This document shows, one piece after another, positions 45,401 to 54,570 of a stretch of DNA of 64,000 nucleotides. Made by a program: the position numbers and the translations under genes. The DNA comes from Nocardioides pini (GTDB lineage Bacteria; Actinomycetota; Actinomycetes; Propionibacteriales; Nocardioidaceae), in the NCBI RefSeq assembly GCF_026712185.1, contig NZ_JAPPUX010000002.1, forward strand, positions 372,001 to 436,000. Direction: 5' to 3'. How positions within the stretch are numbered: the first letter of the stretch is position 1; every line of letters starts with the position of its first letter. The notes under the pieces were generated by a model. It ran no database searches. It had not been told where the DNA came from and saw nothing but the letters and a program-made list of their open reading frames with translations.

Positions 45401-45787
45401 TCAGCCCACCAGTCGCTCGCGCAGGTGCTCGAGCTGGCGCGCCGGGTCGCCGGTGAGCCCGCCGTGCACGGGTCCGGGCTGGAGCACGGTGCTGCGGGGC
45501 GCCTTGAGGAAGCCGAACCGCTGGCCGAGCGACTGCCGTGCCGCCTCGCCGCCGCGCTCGTCGCCGCGGCACACCCAGTCGGTGAACGTGAGGGCGTCGC
45601 ACACCTGGTCGACGTCGATGCTGGGGTGGAGCGCGCGGAGGCGGTCGGCGTCGACCGACCACGAGACGTCGAGGAAGTCGGTGGCCTGGCAGTGCAGCAC
45701 GACACCGACGTTGACGAACTCCTCACGCTCCGGGCGCGGCACGCACCGGAGGACGACGTACTGGTAGGCCAGCCTGGTGACGGTCAT
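45401..45787 (-). CDS. DUF3037 protein paired with a HipA-like kinase
   Basis: 128 aa starting MTVTRLAYQYVVLRCVPR, with REEFVNVGVVLHC as the DUF3037 hallmark. ATG 45787 overlaps the kinase stop by 4 bp. The pairing with HipA-like kinases recurs across bacteria but has no assigned function; an antitoxin or substrate role is a guess. Confidence 0.85.
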   Translation of the reverse strand: MTVTRLAYQYVVLRCVPRPEREEFVNVGVVLHCQATDFLDVSWSVDADRLRALHPSIDVDQVCDALTFTDWVCRGDERGGEAARQSLGQRFGFLKAPRSTVLQPGPVHGGLTGDPARQLEHLRERLVG

Positions 45788-46560
45788 CGCATCGCCCCCG
45801 GGAGCCACTGGCGGGTGCCGAGGCGCGCGACGAGGAAGTCGACGTACGCCGTGCGCAGCTCGTCCGGCGACTCCGCCCCGGGCACCGGCTCGAGCCAGAC
45901 GTCGGGGACCTCGGCCAGCACCTCGACGAACACGTCACGGTCGAGAGGTGCCGCGATCTCCTCGTCGAGCTCGCGCGCCCGCCCGGCGCACTCCTCGAAG
46001 ACGTGGCCGGCCACGTCCCACGGTTGCGCAGCGAACTTCGCCGGGTCGGTGACGCCGGATCGCCAGCCGTGGTGGAAGTAGAGCGACGCGCCGTGGTCGA
46101 TGACCCACAGGTCGCCGTGCCAGAGCAGCAGGTTGGGGTTGCGCCACGAGCGGTCGACGTTGGCGGTGAAGGCGTCGAGCCACAGCACGCGGGCGCCCTC
46201 GTCGTCGGCCGCGGTGACCTGACCGTCGACGCCGAACGAGCCGGGGAGGAAGTCGATGCCGAGGTTGGGGCCCACGCTGGCGTTGAGCAGGTCCTGCACC
46301 TCCTCGTCGGCCTCGTAGCGGGCGAGCTCCGGGTCGAGGTCGAGGACGACGAGGCGCGGGGTGCGGAGGCCGAGACGGGTGGCGAGGGCACTCACGATCA
46401 CCTCTGCGACGAGGACCTTGGCGCCCTGACCGGCGCCGCGGAACTTGCAGACGTAGGTGCCGAGGTCGTCGCCCTCCACCACCCCGGGCAGGCTCCCGCC
46501 CTCGCGGAGGGGCGTGACGTAGCGGGTGACAGTGACGCTGGGGAGGCCGGAGGAGGTCAC
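45784..46560 (-). CDS. short HipA-like kinase
   Basis: 258 aa with a PI3/4-kinase-like core: ATP lysine K39 (YVCKFRG), catalytic D136 with following Asn (FTANVDRSWRNPNLLLW) and metal D155 (VIDHGASL). Full HipA toxins are about 440 aa and have an N-terminal subdomain, which is missing here. No HipB-like HTH antitoxin is adjacent; DUF3037 takes that place. GTG 46560 overlaps the PPK2 stop (GTGA). Confidence 0.85.
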   Translation of the reverse strand: MTSSGLPSVTVTRYVTPLREGGSLPGVVEGDDLGTYVCKFRGAGQGAKVLVAEVIVSALATRLGLRTPRLVVLDLDPELARYEADEEVQDLLNASVGPNLGIDFLPGSFGVDGQVTAADDEGARVLWLDAFTANVDRSWRNPNLLLWHGDLWVIDHGASLYFHHGWRSGVTDPAKFAAQPWDVAGHVFEECAGRARELDEEIAAPLDRDVFVEVLAEVPDVWLEPVPGAESPDELRTAYVDFLVARLGTRQWLPGAMR

Positions 46561-47408
46561 TGGACCGGCGTCTCCTCGGCCAGGCGCTCGGTCTCGGCGG
46601 CCACGTCGAAGTCGGCGGGCGGCCACTCCAGGTCAAGGCCGCGCAGCGTCTCGAGCAGGAGGTCGCCGACGGCGAGGTTTCGGAACCACTTCTTGTCGGA
46701 CGGGACCACGTGCCACGGCGCCACCTCGGTGTTGGTGTGCTCGAGCGCGATCTCGTACGCATCGCGGTAGGCCGGCCACAGCGCACGCTCGTCGAGGTCG
46801 CCGGGGTTGTACTTCCAGTGCTTCTCGGGGTTGGCCAGCCGCTCGGCGAGTCGCGCCTTCTGCTCGTCGGCGCTGATGTGGAGCATGCACTTGACGACGG
46901 AGAACCCCTCGTCGGCGAGCCGGGCCTCGAAGTCGTTGATCGCGCCGTAGCGACGCTGGAGCTCGTCGGCGTCGGCGAAGTTGCGGACCCGGGCGATCAG
47001 GACGTCCTCGTAGTGCGAGCGGTCGAAGACCCCGATGTAGCCGGCGCCGGGAAGGGCCTTCTCGATGCGCCAGAGGAAGTCGTGCTGCTTCTCCTCCTCG
47101 GTGGGCGCCTTGAAGCTGGTGATGCGGACGCCCTGCGGGTCGACGAGGCCGATCGTGTGGCGGAGCACGCCGCCCTTGCCGCTGGTGTCCATGCCCTGCA
47201 GCACGAGCAGCACGCGGCGCTCGGACCCGACGGTCCGCTCGGCCCAGAGCCGCTCCTGCAGGTCGGCGAGCTCGGCACCCATCTCGGCGAGGGCCGCTTG
47301 GCCGTCGGACTTGCCGCCGTCGAAGCCGGGCGCCGCGTCGGTCTCGATGGCCGTGAGGTCGACGGGGCCCGTGGGAAGGCGGAGCGCGTCGCGGATGGCT
47401 GGGCTCAT
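46557..47408 (-). CDS. ppk2: polyphosphate kinase 2 family protein
   Basis: 283 aa, single-domain PPK2 that moves phosphate from polyphosphate to nucleotides. Walker A GMDTSGKGG (72-80), Walker B GVFDRSHYED and the lid segment LIARVRNF are present. The subclass (ADP, AMP or dual) cannot be set by eye. ATG 47408 starts the first gene of the PPK2, HipA-like, DUF3037, AlkD-like operon. Confidence 0.93.
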   Translation of the reverse strand: MSPAIRDALRLPTGPVDLTAIETDAAPGFDGGKSDGQAALAEMGAELADLQERLWAERTVGSERRVLLVLQGMDTSGKGGVLRHTIGLVDPQGVRITSFKAPTEEEKQHDFLWRIEKALPGAGYIGVFDRSHYEDVLIARVRNFADADELQRRYGAINDFEARLADEGFSVVKCMLHISADEQKARLAERLANPEKHWKYNPGDLDERALWPAYRDAYEIALEHTNTEVAPWHVVPSDKKWFRNLAVGDLLLETLRGLDLEWPPADFDVAAETERLAEETPVQ

Positions 47409-47478
47409 GGGGTCATCATGGCCCACCGCCGCCGGCGCGGGACGTACGCCGTCGGGTCGACGCGCAGGCCGGCTCTGA

Positions 47479-47979
47479 TCAGTGCCCGAGGGCGTTCGGG
47501 TCGACCACCGGCGGCAGCACCGACCACGGGAAGTCGATCCAGCGCTCGGTCGTGCGCCAGGAGTAGTCGGGCCGGATGACCGACTGGGGCTTGTCGTAGA
47601 TCACGACTGTGCGGGCCTCGGCGACGTGACCCTCGCAGAAGGCGTGCACGAGCTCGAGGGTGCGACCGGTGTCGGCGACGTCGTCGGCGACGAGCACCTT
47701 GAGGCCGGACAGGTCGATCGCCGCGGGCGTGGGCGGCAGCATGATCGGGACGTCGAGGCGCTGGTCGACGCCGGTGTAGAACTCGACGTTGACCACCGAG
47801 ATGTTCTTGACCGCCAGAGCGTAGCCCAGCCCCATGCCGAGGGCCAGTCCGCCGCGCGCGATCGCCAGGATCATGTCGGGACGGAAGCCCGAGTCGGCCA
47901 CCTCCTGCGCCAGCTCGCGGGTGGCCGTGCCGAAGAGGTCGTACGTGAGGACCTCGCGCTCGCTGCTCACGGGGACCAT
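47479..47979 (-). CDS. phosphoribosyltransferase-family protein
   Basis: 166-aa PRTase fold. The PRPP loop is VLVADDVADTGRTL; ILAIARGGLALGMGLGYAL is the pyrophosphate loop. Resembles xanthine/hypoxanthine-type enzymes (Gpt-like); substrate not assigned. ATG 47979 has GGTGGG upstream. Confidence 0.88.
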   Translation of the reverse strand: MVPVSSEREVLTYDLFGTATRELAQEVADSGFRPDMILAIARGGLALGMGLGYALAVKNISVVNVEFYTGVDQRLDVPIMLPPTPAAIDLSGLKVLVADDVADTGRTLELVHAFCEGHVAEARTVVIYDKPQSVIRPDYSWRTTERWIDFPWSVLPPVVDPNALGH

Positions 47980-48049
47980 CCCACCAGAGGTCGACGCGCG
48001 TCGGAAGGGCGACCCGACCTCACCCCCCGGACCCCGCGGACCGACCCGA

Positions 48050-48093
48050 GCGTCATGCGAACCCGACCCCATAGGTGCGGATTCGTATGACGC
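48050..48093. repeat. 12-bp inverted repeat between recX and the PRTase gene
   Basis: Arms 48050-48061 and 48082-48093 match at 11 of 12 positions (GCGTCATGCGAA / TTCGTATGACGC) with a 20-nt loop. It could end recX transcription or serve as an operator for the PRTase gene 70 bp on. Confidence 0.45.
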
Positions 48094-48160
48094 AGCACGC
48101 CGGCCGACCCGACCGAGGGAAAGGGCCAGCGGACGGCACCGCGGCGGGGCCGGCCTGGCC

Positions 48161-48916
48161 TCAGAAGTCGGGGTGCCCCTCGTCGTCGTCCGCCTCACCG
48201 AGCGCCTCGCGGACCACCGAGAACGCGAGCCCGGCGGCGTAGCCCTTGCGGGCGAGGAGCCCGGCCAGTCGGCGGGTGGCGACCTGGTGGTCGAGACCGC
48301 GCATCGAGCGCAGCTTCTTGTCGACGAGCGCCCGGGCCGCGGCCCGCTGGTCGGCGTCGTCGATCTGCTCCAGCGCGGTCTTCGAGACCTCGTCGTCGAT
48401 GCCCTTGCGGCGCAGCTCCTGGGCCAGCGCGCGCGGCGCCAGCCCGCGGCTGCGGTGGCGGCTCTCGACCCACTGGCGGGCGTAGGCGGCGTCGTCGATC
48501 AGGCCGACCTCGGTGAACCGGTCCAGGAGCTGGCCGGCGAGGTCGTCGGGCACGCCCCGCTTCGCCAGCTTGTCGGCGAGCTCCTTGCGCGAGCGTGCCT
48601 GCCCGGTGAGCGTGTCGAGCAGGATCTTGCGGGCGACGGCCTCGGGATCGGCCTCGAGCTCGGCGGCCGCAGCCTCCTCCCGCGCGAGCCTGGCCGCCTC
48701 GCGCTCCTCCCAGGTGCGGGTCCGGCTCCGGCCGCCCTTGCCGGCCTTGCCCTTCCTCCCACCCGCGCGCCCGTCGCGACGACCAGCGTCACCTCCACCG
48801 CCCGGACGGGGCGGACGCTGCTCGGTGGGCGTGGGTGGGGTGCTCCCCACCCACGCCTCGACTCCGAGCGCGACGTCGCCGACCCAGTCGGGCGCGGGAC
48901 GGGTCTCGTCGCTCAT
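48161..48916 (-). CDS. recX: regulatory protein RecX
   Basis: 251 aa. The C-terminal about 160 residues are the three-helix tandem repeats of RecX (ARKILLDTLTGQARSRKELADKL, LIDDAAYARQWVESR, GLDHQVATRRLAGLLARKGY), which inhibit RecA filaments. An unusually long, charged N-terminal extension (about 90 residues, Gly/Arg-rich) precedes it. Starts 14 bp after recA. Confidence 0.95.
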   Translation of the reverse strand: MSDETRPAPDWVGDVALGVEAWVGSTPPTPTEQRPPRPGGGGDAGRRDGRAGGRKGKAGKGGRSRTRTWEEREAARLAREEAAAAELEADPEAVARKILLDTLTGQARSRKELADKLAKRGVPDDLAGQLLDRFTEVGLIDDAAYARQWVESRHRSRGLAPRALAQELRRKGIDDEVSKTALEQIDDADQRAAARALVDKKLRSMRGLDHQVATRRLAGLLARKGYAAGLAFSVVREALGEADDDEGHPDF

Positions 48917-48930
48917 CGCGGGTTGCTCGC

Positions 48931-49983
<1,053 letters not shown>

Positions 49984-50028
49984 TGCTGTGTCCCGTCTAG
50001 TCGTCGTGTCGTGTGAGGTACGTCTGCG

Positions 50029-50050
50029 ACGCTAGGGCGAGCCACCGACA
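50029..50050 (-). promoter_or_regulatory. RecA-NDp (PafBC-dependent) promoter of recA
   Basis: On the minus strand TGTCGGTG (50050-50043), 8 bp, then TAGCGT (50034-50029). This matches the TTGTCRGTG-N8-TANNNT motif of the LexA-independent recA promoter in mycobacteria. It lies 46 bp from the recA start. Confidence 0.8.
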
Positions 50051-50120
50051 GTCCCTGATCAGGACGGTCGAACGCTGTGGACAACCTCGCCCCTCGTCGT
50101 ACCTGTGCATGAACAGTAGC

Positions 50121-50136
50121 CCGAACAGGTGTTCGA
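50121..50136. promoter_or_regulatory. LexA (SOS) box upstream of recA
   Basis: CCGAAC-AGGT-GTTCGA, which differs from the actinobacterial TCGAAC-N4-GTTCGA box only at the first base. It lies upstream of the PafBC promoter, the order known from mycobacterial recA. Confidence 0.85.
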
Positions 50137-50202
50137 CGCGCGCTCCGGCGCGGCGTGTCGGACACGAGCTTCTCCGCCGTCGGACGGCACGACGCGGGCG
50201 CC

Positions 50203-51459
50203 TCAGGAGTGCCGGCGGGTCACGGTGCCGGCGACCACGACGGCAGCGGCCAGCAGTGCTGCGAACGTCGCGAGTGCGGGGTACCCGAACGCGCCGACGA
50301 TGACCCCGGCGAGGGCTCCACCGCCGGCCGCGGTGAGCGACATGGCCATGTCGGAGGTGCCCTGGACGTCGGTGCGGGCGTCGATGGGCGTGCGGTCGGC
50401 GATGACGGTGGACGCGGCCACCGTGGCGCACGACCAGCCCAGGCCGAGGAGGAAGAGCCCCGCGAAGATCTGCCACGAGGTGCCCTGGGGCGAGAGGCCG
50501 CACAGCGCCAGGGACACCAGCAGGACCACTCCCCCGGTGACCAGGACAGCAGACCGGCCGACCCGGTCGGCGGCCCAGCCGACGAGCGGGGAGAAGGCGA
50601 ACATGCCGAGCACGTGGATCGAGATGACGAACCCGATGATCTCCAGGTGCGCGCCGCCGTGCTCCATGTGGAGCGGGGTCATGATCATGACGGTCACCAT
50701 CGCGGCGTGGGCGCAGGCCATCGCCACGACCGCGGCCCCGATGGCCGGCACGTCGCGCACCACGGCGACGAACCGGCCCCACGACCGTCCGCGGGGCTCG
50801 GGCCCGGCGCTCGGCACGGCGCCGGCCGTCTCCTGGGCGAGCAGCAGCGGGTCCGGGCGCAGCCGCCACCACACCCACCCGGCGGCGACGAGGAGGACGA
50901 CCGCGCCGATGGCGAAGCCGCCGGTCAGCTCGGGCACGCCCAACGAGCGGGCGACGTCCGCGCCCACCCCGGTGAGGTTGGGGCCGGCGACGGCGCCGAT
51001 CGTGGTGGCCCACACGACGAGCGACAGGGCCCGGGCGCGGTGCTCCTGGGTCGCGAGGTCGGTGGCGGCGTAGCGCGACCCGTTGTTGACGGCCGTCGTG
51101 GCGCCCAGCATGAGCGCCCCGAGCAGCAGGACCGCCATCGAGTCGACGACGCCGGAGACGACCGCCAGGACCGCACCCGTCGCGCCGATCAGGTAGCCCG
51201 CGACGAGGCCGACGCGTCGCCCGCGGCGGCGCATGACGCGCGCGAGCCCGTAGGCGGCCGCGGCGGTGCCGAGGACCTGGAAGGTCTGCGCGAGACCGGC
51301 CATCGTCTCGCTGCCGGAGATGTCGCGCGCGAGCAGGGAGGCCGTCGCGACGCCGATGGTGACGCCGACGGCGCCGACGGCTTGGGACACGACGAGGGTG
51401 CGGACCGTACGACGCTGGACGTCCGCGACGGTCAGGCCGGCGGCGAGCCGGGTGGTCAC
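50203..51459 (-). CDS. MFS transporter
   Basis: 418 aa with twelve membrane helices; the loop GLARVMRRRGRRVG and the second-half WAADRVGRS are the usual MFS basic motifs. Probably an exporter; substrate unknown. GTG 51459 overlaps the DUF3046 stop (GTGA). Confidence 0.9.
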   Translation of the reverse strand: MTTRLAAGLTVADVQRRTVRTLVVSQAVGAVGVTIGVATASLLARDISGSETMAGLAQTFQVLGTAAAAYGLARVMRRRGRRVGLVAGYLIGATGAVLAVVSGVVDSMAVLLLGALMLGATTAVNNGSRYAATDLATQEHRARALSLVVWATTIGAVAGPNLTGVGADVARSLGVPELTGGFAIGAVVLLVAAGWVWWRLRPDPLLLAQETAGAVPSAGPEPRGRSWGRFVAVVRDVPAIGAAVVAMACAHAAMVTVMIMTPLHMEHGGAHLEIIGFVISIHVLGMFAFSPLVGWAADRVGRSAVLVTGGVVLLVSLALCGLSPQGTSWQIFAGLFLLGLGWSCATVAASTVIADRTPIDARTDVQGTSDMAMSLTAAGGGALAGVIVGAFGYPALATFAALLAAAVVVAGTVTRRHS

Positions 51460-51650
51460 CGCTCGGTGTCCGGCAGCTCGAGCTGGCGGCGCACGGCGGC
51501 CCACACCTGCTTGGGGGGCATGCCTGCGTCGAGCGCCTCCCGGGTGGTGCGGCCGTCGAGGTCGCGCACGACGGTGAGCTCAGCCCAGGTGCGGGAGTAG
51601 GCCCGTCCCAGGACCTCGTCGAGCCGTGCCCAGAACTCGGTGTGCCTCAT
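51456..51650 (-). CDS. DUF3046-family protein
   Basis: 64 aa, MRHTEFWARLDEVLG ... SRTWAELTVVRDL ... TTREALDAG, a small actinobacterial family regularly found near recA-recX. Function unknown. Overlaps its neighbours by 4 bp on both sides. Confidence 0.9.
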   Translation of the reverse strand: MRHTEFWARLDEVLGRAYSRTWAELTVVRDLDGRTTREALDAGMPPKQVWAAVRRQLELPDTER

Positions 51651-52267
51651 GGCGACACCCCATCACGGACCGCCGACAGCTCGAGCCAGGTCTCCCCCCG
51701 GTCGCCCCCGAGGCCCTGCCGGACCACGACGTCGCCCCAGCCCGAGGCGCGCACGACCACCTCGACGGCCGGCGCCCGCCAGTAGGTGAAGTGCCGCGGT
51801 CCGCTGATCGTCCCGTGGGTGGACCAGCCCTCGCCGTCCCCCTCCTTGAGGGACATGCGGAGGAGCCCACCGGGCCGGGTCACCTCGGCCAGGCGGCCCA
51901 GCACCGTTCGCAGGTCGGCGCGTGCGACGTGCAGCAGCGACGCGTTGGCCCACACGGCGTCGTACGGCCCGTCGGGTGAGGTCAGGTCGTCCACCAGGGG
52001 GTCGAGCCGGTCGCACGCGTGGCCCTGCTCGCGCAGCAGCTCGACGAAGGCGGGCGTGACGTCGGTGCGTCGCACGGCGAGCCCGAGCTGCTCCATCAGC
52101 AGCGCGTCACGGCCGCCCCCGGATCCGATCTCGATCACGCGAGCGCCCGGTCCGATCCGGGCGGCGAGGTCCTCCAGGTCGGCGCGCACCGGGTCGGGCA
52201 CGGTCGCGGTGCGGGCGGCGTACGCCGCTGCGTCGCGGTCGTAGGACCGGACCGTCTCGCTGGTCAC
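51647..52267 (-). CDS. class I SAM-dependent methyltransferase
   Basis: 206 aa. SAM-binding VIEIGSGGGRDALLME, then DVTPAF, DAVWANASLLHV and RPGGLLRMSLKEG. Small-molecule or tRNA substrate not known. Overlaps DUF3046 downstream and the DinB-like gene upstream by 4 bp. Confidence 0.9.
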   Translation of the reverse strand: MTSETVRSYDRDAAAYAARTATVPDPVRADLEDLAARIGPGARVIEIGSGGGRDALLMEQLGLAVRRTDVTPAFVELLREQGHACDRLDPLVDDLTSPDGPYDAVWANASLLHVARADLRTVLGRLAEVTRPGGLLRMSLKEGDGEGWSTHGTISGPRHFTYWRAPAVEVVVRASGWGDVVVRQGLGGDRGETWLELSAVRDGVSP

Positions 52268-52788
52268 CTCGGCGCCGCCACGTCGTGGAGGTGGTGGACG
52301 ACGTCGTGCAGGTGGTAGCGGCCGAGGCTCTCCACGGTGAACTCGTCACCGTTGGACCTCCGGCCCCGGCGGTCACGGCCGGCGCCGGTCACGGAGGCGT
52401 AGAGCGCGGCCACCGCGCGGGCGGCCTCGACCAGCTCGGCCGCCACCGTCGCGGGGTCCTGGCTGCCGTAGGCGCCCTCGACGGCGGTGGCGTCCTGGTC
52501 CCAGTTGGCGAAGGTGGGGTCGTCCTCGGCGAGCATCAGGCGCACGCGCTCGGCGAACAGCAGGTGCACGTCGCGGACGTGGCAGCCGTACTCGAGCGCC
52601 GACCAGACCCCGGGGCGCGGGCGGACGGCGACGTCACCCCCGCCCAGCACCCGCGCCCACGCGGACGCCGTCGTGACGAGGAGGTCGGGCAGGTCCGACA
52701 CGTCGTGGGCGGAGGCGTCGAAGCCGCACTCCGGGCACGGCCGCTCGAGCACCCAGGTCCAGTCCTTCGTGTCGGGCGTGATGCTCAT
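52264..52788 (-). CDS. DinB-like / maleylpyruvate isomerase-type protein
   Basis: About 174 aa, four-helix DinB fold with metal-type histidines (ALEYGCHVRDVH and YHLHDVVHHLHDV). A CPECGFDA segment near the N-terminus adds two cysteines. Probably a mycothiol-dependent enzyme; the reaction is unknown. ATG 52788 is preferred over 52797 for its ribosome site. Confidence 0.85.
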   Translation of the reverse strand: MSITPDTKDWTWVLERPCPECGFDASAHDVSDLPDLLVTTASAWARVLGGGDVAVRPRPGVWSALEYGCHVRDVHLLFAERVRLMLAEDDPTFANWDQDATAVEGAYGSQDPATVAAELVEAARAVAALYASVTGAGRDRRGRRSNGDEFTVESLGRYHLHDVVHHLHDVAAPR

Positions 52789-52831
52789 GGCCGTCATCCA
52801 ACCAGTCCCGCCGGCGGTGACAATGTCTGGA

Positions 52832-53314
52832 ATGGACATCCGTCGCGCACTTCCCGCCGACCTGCCCGCCGTCGCCGAGATCTACGGTCGGGAGGCCCGC
52901 GAGGGTCACGCCACCTTCGACCTCGACCCGCGCCCGATGGACGTGTGGGAGGCCAAGCTGCGCGACGTCGGCGACCACTTCCTCGTCGCCGACGACGGCG
53001 GCGTGGTCTGCGGCTACGCCATGTCGTCGCCGTTCCGGCCGAAGCCGGCCTACGCCCACACCCGCGAGACGACCGTCTACGTCGCTCCCGGGCAGCAGGG
53101 ACGCGGCGCCGGCCGCGCCCTGTACGACGACCTGCTGGCACGCCTCGCCGACGACGGGGTCCACCTGGTCGTCGCTGCCGTGGCCCTGCCCAACCCCGGC
53201 AGCCTGGCCCTGCACCGCTCCTGCGGCTTCGAGGAGGTCGGCGTGATGCGTGAGGTGGGCCGCAAGCAGGGCCGGTGGATCGACGTCGCCTGGTGGCAGA
53301 AGGTGCTGGGCTGA
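52832..53314 (+). CDS. GNAT N-acetyltransferase (PAT/MnaT-like)
   Basis: 160 aa. Acetyl-CoA loop QQGRGAGRALYDDLL and the C-terminal LHRSCGFEEVGVMREVGRK block with WIDVAWWQK match phosphinothricin/L-amino-acid N-acyltransferases. Likely acetylates toxic amino acid analogues. ATG 52832, divergent from the DinB-like gene. Confidence 0.9.
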   Translation: MDIRRALPADLPAVAEIYGREAREGHATFDLDPRPMDVWEAKLRDVGDHFLVADDGGVVCGYAMSSPFRPKPAYAHTRETTVYVAPGQQGRGAGRALYDDLLARLADDGVHLVVAAVALPNPGSLALHRSCGFEEVGVMREVGRKQGRWIDVAWWQKVLG

Positions 53315-53332
53315 CGCCGCCCGGTCAGGAGG

Positions 53333-53830
53333 TCAGCCCCCGAGCTCCACGGTGGTGCAGGCCAGGCGTGCGCCCGCCGCGCCCGTGACTGCGTTGGTCG
53401 GCAGGGCGTGGATGACGACCGATCCCGCACTGCCGGGCGCGAAGGCCCACGGCACCGTCGTCGTGGCCACTCCCCGACCCTCGTCGTCCGCGGTGACGTC
53501 GAGCCAGACCTCGCGCTGCGCGAGCGGCACGCTCGGGTCGGTGGAGTGCTGGTAGTGGCCGCCGGAGGCCAGCGGGTCGGACCCACAGGTCCCGGTGTGC
53601 ACGTGGGCGCCGAACGTCCGGCCGGGCGGCAGCCCCGTGACCATGAGGCGGACGCGGGTCGTCCCCTCGGACGACCAGGCGTGCACCTGCGTCCTGATCT
53701 GGTCGTACGCCGTGTCGTGCACGACCGTCGGCCCGTGGCCGTGGTCCACCGCGACGCCCCCCGCCATGGCTGCTGCCGGCACCGCGACCAGCACGCTCGC
53801 CGCCGCCAGTCCTGCTCTCTTCCGGTACAT
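53333..53830 (-). CDS. secreted Cu/Zn superoxide dismutase-like protein
   Basis: 165 aa. Signal peptide (MYRKRAGLAAASVLVAVPAA) and a SodC-like core: AHVHTGTCG, GGHYQHSTD, VVIHALPT and GARLACTTVEL. The copper-type histidines and the disulfide cysteines are visible; the zinc loop is shortened, so activity is uncertain. ATG 53830 is chosen for the signal peptide. Confidence 0.8.
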   Translation of the reverse strand: MYRKRAGLAAASVLVAVPAAAMAGGVAVDHGHGPTVVHDTAYDQIRTQVHAWSSEGTTRVRLMVTGLPPGRTFGAHVHTGTCGSDPLASGGHYQHSTDPSVPLAQREVWLDVTADDEGRGVATTTVPWAFAPGSAGSVVIHALPTNAVTGAAGARLACTTVELGG

Positions 53831-53850
53831 CTGGGTCCTCCTCGGGTCGG

Positions 53851-53869
53851 CGTGCACGAGAGGTGCACG
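53851..53869. promoter_or_regulatory. palindromes in the sod/ECF divergent region
   Basis: CGTGCAC-GAGAG-GTGCACG at 53851-53869 and an imperfect GACCGGG/CCCGGTC repeat at 53910-53936 lie between the divergent starts. Candidates for operators of either gene. Confidence 0.35.
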
Positions 53870-54003
53870 GCGGCGGACCGGGACGGCCCGCCACGAAGGA
53901 GTGGCTCCGGACCGGGTGTTCGGTTCACGCCCGGTCTGGACCAGTGCGAGACGTGACGACTCCTGCGAACCGATCATGGGCGTCGCTGCCACAAGGAGAC
54001 GTG

Positions 54004-54570
54004 ATGGGAGAGGTGCACGACGGCTGGAGCCCCGAGCAGGGGTACGCCGCCTGGAGCGACGCGCAGCTGGTCGACGCCGTGGGGGCGTCCGACCGCGGCG
54101 CGCTGCACGAGCTCTTCGCGCGCCACGAGCCGTGGCTGGCCACCCGCCTGTCCCGGCGGTGCGCCGACCGCGCGCTGGTCGACACGGCCGTGCAGGACAC
54201 GTTCCTCGCCGTCTGGCGCAAGCCGCAGGGGTGGCGCGGCGAGGGGGACGTGGCGGCGTGGCTGTGGGGCATCGCCGTCCGGTCGCTGCTGCACCAGCTC
54301 CGCCCCCGCGCCAACGTCCTCGAGCGCCTGCGCAACCTGCGCAGCAGCCCGGCGACGTCCGCGGAGGAGGAGGTGCTGGCGCGCGTCGAGCACAGCGACG
54401 TGGGCGTCGCGTTCGCGCGCCTCTCCCCCGACCTCCAGGCGGTCGTCCAGGCGACCGTCCTCGACGGCCTCACCACGCGCGAGGCCGCCGCGCTGCTCGG
54501 CATCCCGAGCGGCACCGTCAAGAGCCGGATGAGCCGCGCTCGCACCGAGCTGAGGGAGGCCCTGCTGTGA
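54004..54570 (+). CDS. ECF-type RNA polymerase sigma factor
   Basis: 188 aa. Region 2 about 25-100 (DRGALHELFARHEPWLATRL, VQDTFLAVWRKP, DVAAWLWGIAVRSLLHQLR) and region 4 about 135-185 (LTTREAAALLGIPSGTVKSRMSRAR). ATG 54004 follows AGGAG. First gene of a six-gene operon linked by 4-bp overlaps; its regulator is the next gene. Confidence 0.93.
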   Translation: MGEVHDGWSPEQGYAAWSDAQLVDAVGASDRGALHELFARHEPWLATRLSRRCADRALVDTAVQDTFLAVWRKPQGWRGEGDVAAWLWGIAVRSLLHQLRPRANVLERLRNLRSSPATSAEEEVLARVEHSDVGVAFARLSPDLQAVVQATVLDGLTTREAAALLGIPSGTVKSRMSRARTELREALL

